This document shows positions 33,864 through 36,717 of a DNA stretch of 36,717 bases, piece by piece. Under the pieces are notes generated by a model. It was not told the origin of the DNA, did not search any database, and saw nothing but the letters and a program-made list of their open reading frames with translations. Within the stretch, counting starts at the first letter, position 1. The number at the start of each line of letters is the position of its first letter. The stretch comes from Tannerellaceae bacterium (GTDB taxonomy: Bacteria > Bacteroidota > Bacteroidia > Bacteroidales > Tannerellaceae). The stretch covers positions 1 through 36,717 of the forward strand of contig JAISZA010000038.1 in NCBI GenBank assembly GCA_031269535.1, given 5' to 3'. Both the position numbers and the translations under genes were made by a program.

Positions 33864-34688
33864 TTATTCCATATTCAGTGTAACACGTTTGAAAGCGGTT
33901 ACGGTGAGGTTTTTATCTTGTTGACGCAGGTATTGTGCGATGCTTAGCTTGGCATCTTTCACAAATTCTTGTTCCAGCAAGGTACTTTCTTTATAGAATT
34001 TTTGTAAAGCTCCTTCTGCTATCCGGTCGAGGAGGTTTTCGGGTTTGCCTGTCTGGCGGGCTTTGTCGCGGGCTATCTCCAGTTCCTTGTCGATGGTTTT
34101 CTGTGGTACTTCTTCGGGTCTCACGGCGATAGGGTTCATGGCTGCTACCTGCATGGCCACGTCGCGGGCTGCCTGGTATTCCAGTGGTTGGTTGAATGCC
34201 ACGATGGTAGCCAGTTTGTTTCCTGGATGTACATACGAGATAGTCGAGGCTCCGTTCAGAAACTCATAAAATCCCAATTCCATCTTTTCACCTGTCACGC
34301 CGATGCGGTCGGTGATATGTTCCTGTGCCGAACGTCCGTCGGCCAGGGGGGTTGCCTGGAGTTCTTCTATAGAAGCCGGTTTATTTTTCACTGCGGCTTC
34401 GAGAATTTCTTTTGTCAGCGCTATGAATTGTTCGTTCTTTGCTACAAAGTCGGTTTCACATTTCAAGGCCACGATTGCGGCAAACTCTTCTTCTGCCACG
34501 GCCAGCACACAACCTTCGGATGCCTCACGGTCGGAACGTTTTGCGGCTACAGCCTGTCCTTTTTTACGAATAATTTCCATTGCTTTGTCGAAGTCTCCAC
34601 CGGCTTCTTCCAAAGCTCCTTTACAATCCATTATACCCGCTCCGCTCATTTTGCGCAGGTGGGTGATATCAGCCATTGTAATTGCCAT
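33864..34688 (-). CDS. tsf: Translation elongation factor Ts
   Basis: This 274-residue protein recharges EF-Tu by exchanging GDP for GTP. It begins with the EF-Ts signature ITMADITHLRKMSGAGIMDC, then KGALEEAGGDFDKAMEIIRK, and has the second conserved stretch LKCETDFVAKNEQF (about 76-89). The length is typical of Bacteroidetes EF-Ts, and the C-terminal part (about 195-274) fits the coiled-coil/C-module. It lies 25 bp after rpsB in the usual order and ends in a strong terminator. Confidence 0.97.
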   Translation of the reverse strand: MAITMADITHLRKMSGAGIMDCKGALEEAGGDFDKAMEIIRKKGQAVAAKRSDREASEGCVLAVAEEEFAAIVALKCETDFVAKNEQFIALTKEILEAAVKNKPASIEELQATPLADGRSAQEHITDRIGVTGEKMELGFYEFLNGASTISYVHPGNKLATIVAFNQPLEYQAARDVAMQVAAMNPIAVRPEEVPQKTIDKELEIARDKARQTGKPENLLDRIAEGALQKFYKESTLLEQEFVKDAKLSIAQYLRQQDKNLTVTAFKRVTLNME

Positions 34689-34713
34689 AATATTTGTATT
34701 TCCTTTTTTTAAA

Positions 34714-35565
34714 TTAATCTTCTTCTATTTCAATATTTTTTGCTACGCGGTGAATGACAGAGGCATTAAGCGCTTCTTCGTCTTCCTTTTTGGTGCGTTC
34801 TTTTTTTATGGCCGCTCTTGTTTTCCGCTCTCTTTTTGGTGCGGCTTCTTCAGTGGCCTCCATATCTGTTTTTTCCGCTTTGCGTTCCTGCAATCCTTCG
34901 TCTATTGCCCCACAGATAGCACTTACGATTATTTCCACTGATTTGGCGGCATCGTCGTTAGCCGGGATTACAAAGTCGATATCATTGGGATTAGAATTGG
35001 TATCCACCATTCCGAAGACAGGGATACCCAGCCGGTTCGCTTCGCGCACAGCAATATGTTCTTTCATTACATCGACAACGAACAAGGCAGAAGGCGGGCG
35101 TGTCAGATCGACAATTGTTCCCAGCATTTTTTCCAATTTGGCACGTTGGCGTGTAATCTGTAGTTTTTCTCTTTTCGATAGATTATCAAATGTACCATCT
35201 TTTGTCATTTTATCGATAGTAGTCATCTTTTTGATGGCTTTGCGGATGGTCGGGAAGTTGGTCAGCATTCCTCCGGGCCAGCGTTCGATAACGTAAGGCA
35301 TGCCTACCGCGGCAGCCTTTTCGGCGACAATCTGTTTGGCTTGTTTTTTGGTAGCTACAAAAAGGATTTTCTTTCCTGATTTGGAAAGGTTTTTCATCAC
35401 TTCCGCAGCTTCGTCAACTTTAGCAACTGTTTTATGCAAATCAATGATATGAATACCATTGCGCTCCATAAAGATATAAGGAGCCATCGCGGGGTTCCAC
35501 TTTCTTTTTAAGTGTCCGAAGTGTACTCCGGCTTCTAATAACTGATCAAAATTAACTCTTGACAT
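34714..35565 (-). CDS. rpsB: 30S ribosomal protein S2
   Basis: This 283-residue ribosomal protein begins VNFDQLLEAGVHFGHLKRKW, the S2 signature, and has VDTNSNPNDIDFVIPANDDA (about 188-207), another family hallmark. The last ~50 residues are a charged Lys/Glu-rich tail, commonly seen in Bacteroidetes S2. It is followed by tsf after 25 bp. A 138-bp spacer separates it from rpsI. Confidence 0.97.
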   Translation of the reverse strand: MSRVNFDQLLEAGVHFGHLKRKWNPAMAPYIFMERNGIHIIDLHKTVAKVDEAAEVMKNLSKSGKKILFVATKKQAKQIVAEKAAAVGMPYVIERWPGGMLTNFPTIRKAIKKMTTIDKMTKDGTFDNLSKREKLQITRQRAKLEKMLGTIVDLTRPPSALFVVDVMKEHIAVREANRLGIPVFGMVDTNSNPNDIDFVIPANDDAAKSVEIIVSAICGAIDEGLQERKAEKTDMEATEEAAPKRERKTRAAIKKERTKKEDEEALNASVIHRVAKNIEIEED

Positions 35566-35703
35566 TTTAATTTTTTTATTCGTTTACATTCTGTTTTACC
35601 ATACAATCATCAGGTAGTTCTCCAACATATCCACATGCAAAAGAAATCCCGACAATTTAGATACTAAACGTTTTTCTTTAGTGATGTGGTCACTAATTAA
35701 TAG
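35566..35703 (-). promoter_or_regulatory. rpsI-rpsB spacer with hairpins, possible S2 leader
   Basis: Just after the rpsI stop the minus strand forms TTAGTGA-CCACA-TCACTAA (35679-35697, 7-bp arms), then TTTAG-TAT-CTAAA shortly after. The spacer is much longer than the other gaps in this operon, so it may hold an S2 autoregulatory leader or an internal promoter. This is an inference; no known leader family was matched. Confidence 0.35.
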
Positions 35704-36090
35704 TTAACGTTTACTGAACTGGAATCTCTTGCGCGCTTTGGGGCGTCCCGGTTTTTTACGTTCAACGACACGTGGGTCGCGTGTTACGAATCCTTCTGCT
35801 CTGAGCGCCGGTTTATCTTCCGGATTAATCTTTATCAAGGCACGGGCGATTGCCAGGCGTGCTGCTTCCGATTGTCCTTTGAAGCCTCCGCCTCCCAGGT
35901 TGATACGAATATCATACTGTTCGGCCACATTAAGTTTATTAAGCGGTTGCTTAACAATAAACTGCAGGATGGTAGAAGGAAAATAATGGCTGAGGTCGCG
36001 TTTATTGACGGTAATTTTCCCCTGTCCTTCGCTTACATATACACGCGCCACTGCGGCTTTGCGTCTTCCGATAGCATTTACTACTTCCAT
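35704..36090 (-). CDS. rpsI: 30S ribosomal protein S9
   Basis: This 128-residue ribosomal protein shows the S9 pattern AIGRRKAAVARVYVSEGQGK, the middle run GGGGFKGQSEAARLAIARAL, and the tail RKKPGRPKARKRFQFSKR ending in the conserved Lys-Arg that reaches the P-site tRNA. It follows rplM by 5 bp. Confidence 0.98.
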   Translation of the reverse strand: MEVVNAIGRRKAAVARVYVSEGQGKITVNKRDLSHYFPSTILQFIVKQPLNKLNVAEQYDIRINLGGGGFKGQSEAARLAIARALIKINPEDKPALRAEGFVTRDPRVVERKKPGRPKARKRFQFSKR

Positions 36091-36095
36091 ATTGG

Positions 36096-36551
36096 TTATT
36101 TAAGTAAGTTAATATCAATTGACTTGGGCTGCTGAGCTTCATGTTTGTGCTCAGTTCCTGCATACACATAGAGATTACCCAGTAACTTCGCTCCCAGGCG
36201 GTTCTTGGGCAACATACCTTTCACTACTTTACGAAACAGACGATCTTCGCCTTTTGCCATCAGATCGGCAGGGGTGTACGACTTCTGCCCACCGGGATAA
36301 CCGGTATGTCTCAAATAAATACGGTCGTTCCACTTATTTCCGGTAAGAACGACTTTGTCTGCATTGATGATAATTACGTTATCACCACAATCAACATGCG
36401 GTGTGAAATTGGGTTTGTATTTCCCACGCAGAAGCTTTGCAACCTTAGCGCCGATACGCCCCAGAGATTGCCCGCTTGCGTCAACCACAACCCATTCTTT
36501 TGTTACAGTTGCCTTGTTTGCAGAAATGGTCTTAAAACTTAAAGTATCCAC
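36096..36551 (-). CDS. rplM: 50S ribosomal protein L13
   Basis: This 151-residue ribosomal protein has the L13 features VVVDASGQSLGRIGAKVAKL, NFTPHVDCGDNVIIINADKV and RHTGYPGGQKSYTPADLM. The start codon is GTG at 36551 (MDTLSFKT), which gives the usual Bacteroidetes N-terminus; no nearby in-frame ATG would keep it. It is the first gene of the minus-strand operon rplM-rpsI-rpsB-tsf. Confidence 0.97.
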   Translation of the reverse strand: MDTLSFKTISANKATVTKEWVVVDASGQSLGRIGAKVAKLLRGKYKPNFTPHVDCGDNVIIINADKVVLTGNKWNDRIYLRHTGYPGGQKSYTPADLMAKGEDRLFRKVVKGMLPKNRLGAKLLGNLYVYAGTEHKHEAQQPKSIDINLLK

Positions 36552-36717
36552 TCTTAAAAAATTAATTTAATTAATAACTCAAAAAACACGTTCCTACCAT
36601 CATTCCTGCTACGGACACAAGAAGCACGAATGCGCTCAGAACCAAACTCCTGATAAATTTGGATAATAATCGGTCTGCAAAGGTACATCATTTATTGAAA
36701 ATAAAAAACATTAGCTC
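36552..36717 (-). promoter_or_regulatory. rplM promoter and ~125-nt leader
   Basis: The minus strand has a TACCTTTG -7 box at 36678-36685, about 127 nt upstream of the rplM GTG. The transcribed leader contains a small GCA-TTCG-TGC hairpin and a purine-rich AGGAATGATGGTAGGAACG segment. A leader of this length ahead of rplM fits ribosomal-protein autoregulation, as proposed for L13 leaders in this phylum, but I could not verify a match. Confidence 0.45.

Overview
This window looks like a chromosomal segment from a member of the order Bacteroidales (gut or oral type, close to Bacteroides, Parabacteroides or Tannerella). The evidence is a SusC/SusD pair, Bacteroidetes-type -7 promoter boxes (TAnnTTTG) without strong Shine-Dalgarno sites, a Nudix-fold AraR-type regulator, a short Bacteroidetes-type MenE, and the ribosomal order rplM-rpsI-rpsB-tsf. 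The first ~3.2 kb is visibly more AT-rich than the rest.

Layout. 330-2711: a FtsX/MacB-type ABC permease, followed by a short decayed fragment that resembles the N-terminus of a LanC-like cyclase. 3215-7985: a SusC/SusD outer-membrane uptake pair closed by a good terminator. 8100-10801: a beta-propeller lipoprotein carrying a CxxCH haem-type motif and a membrane protein resembling DUF6057. 11211-13499 (minus): a CPA2-type cation/proton antiporter. 13604-16614: glgB (glycogen branching enzyme) and manA (phosphomannose isomerase).

16602-21186 (minus) is the most interesting part: a compact five-gene operon, transcribed cysK - dsrE-like - tusA - encapsulin - sufS-like. The shell gene encodes a family 2B encapsulin (HK97-fold shell protein with an inserted cyclic-nucleotide-binding-like domain). 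The desulfurase carries a ~77-residue proline-containing N-terminal extension typical of encapsulin cargo. The operon therefore appears to couple cysteine synthesis, encapsulated sulfur release and storage, and a TusA/DsrE sulfur-carrier relay. A perfect 18-bp palindrome sits just upstream of its putative promoter.

21187-22238 has no genes but is full of repeats: a seven-copy 42-bp tandem array, an orphan minus-strand terminator, and copies of a nested palindromic element that recurs at 31.8 kb and 33.4 kb. 22239-25102: menB and a single gene encoding a MenC-MenE fusion (menaquinone synthesis). 25071-31520 (minus): an L-arabinose operon (GH51 arabinofuranosidase, araA, araB, SSS symporter) with a perfect inverted-repeat operator candidate over its start site; araD is absent. 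31664-32064: two heptamer arrays in opposite orientation flanking a palindromic element. 32071-33308 (minus): an AraR-like regulator and an exported glutathione peroxidase. 33801-36717 (minus): the ribosomal operon rplM-rpsI-rpsB-tsf with terminator.

All family names come from recognising motifs by eye; no database search was run.
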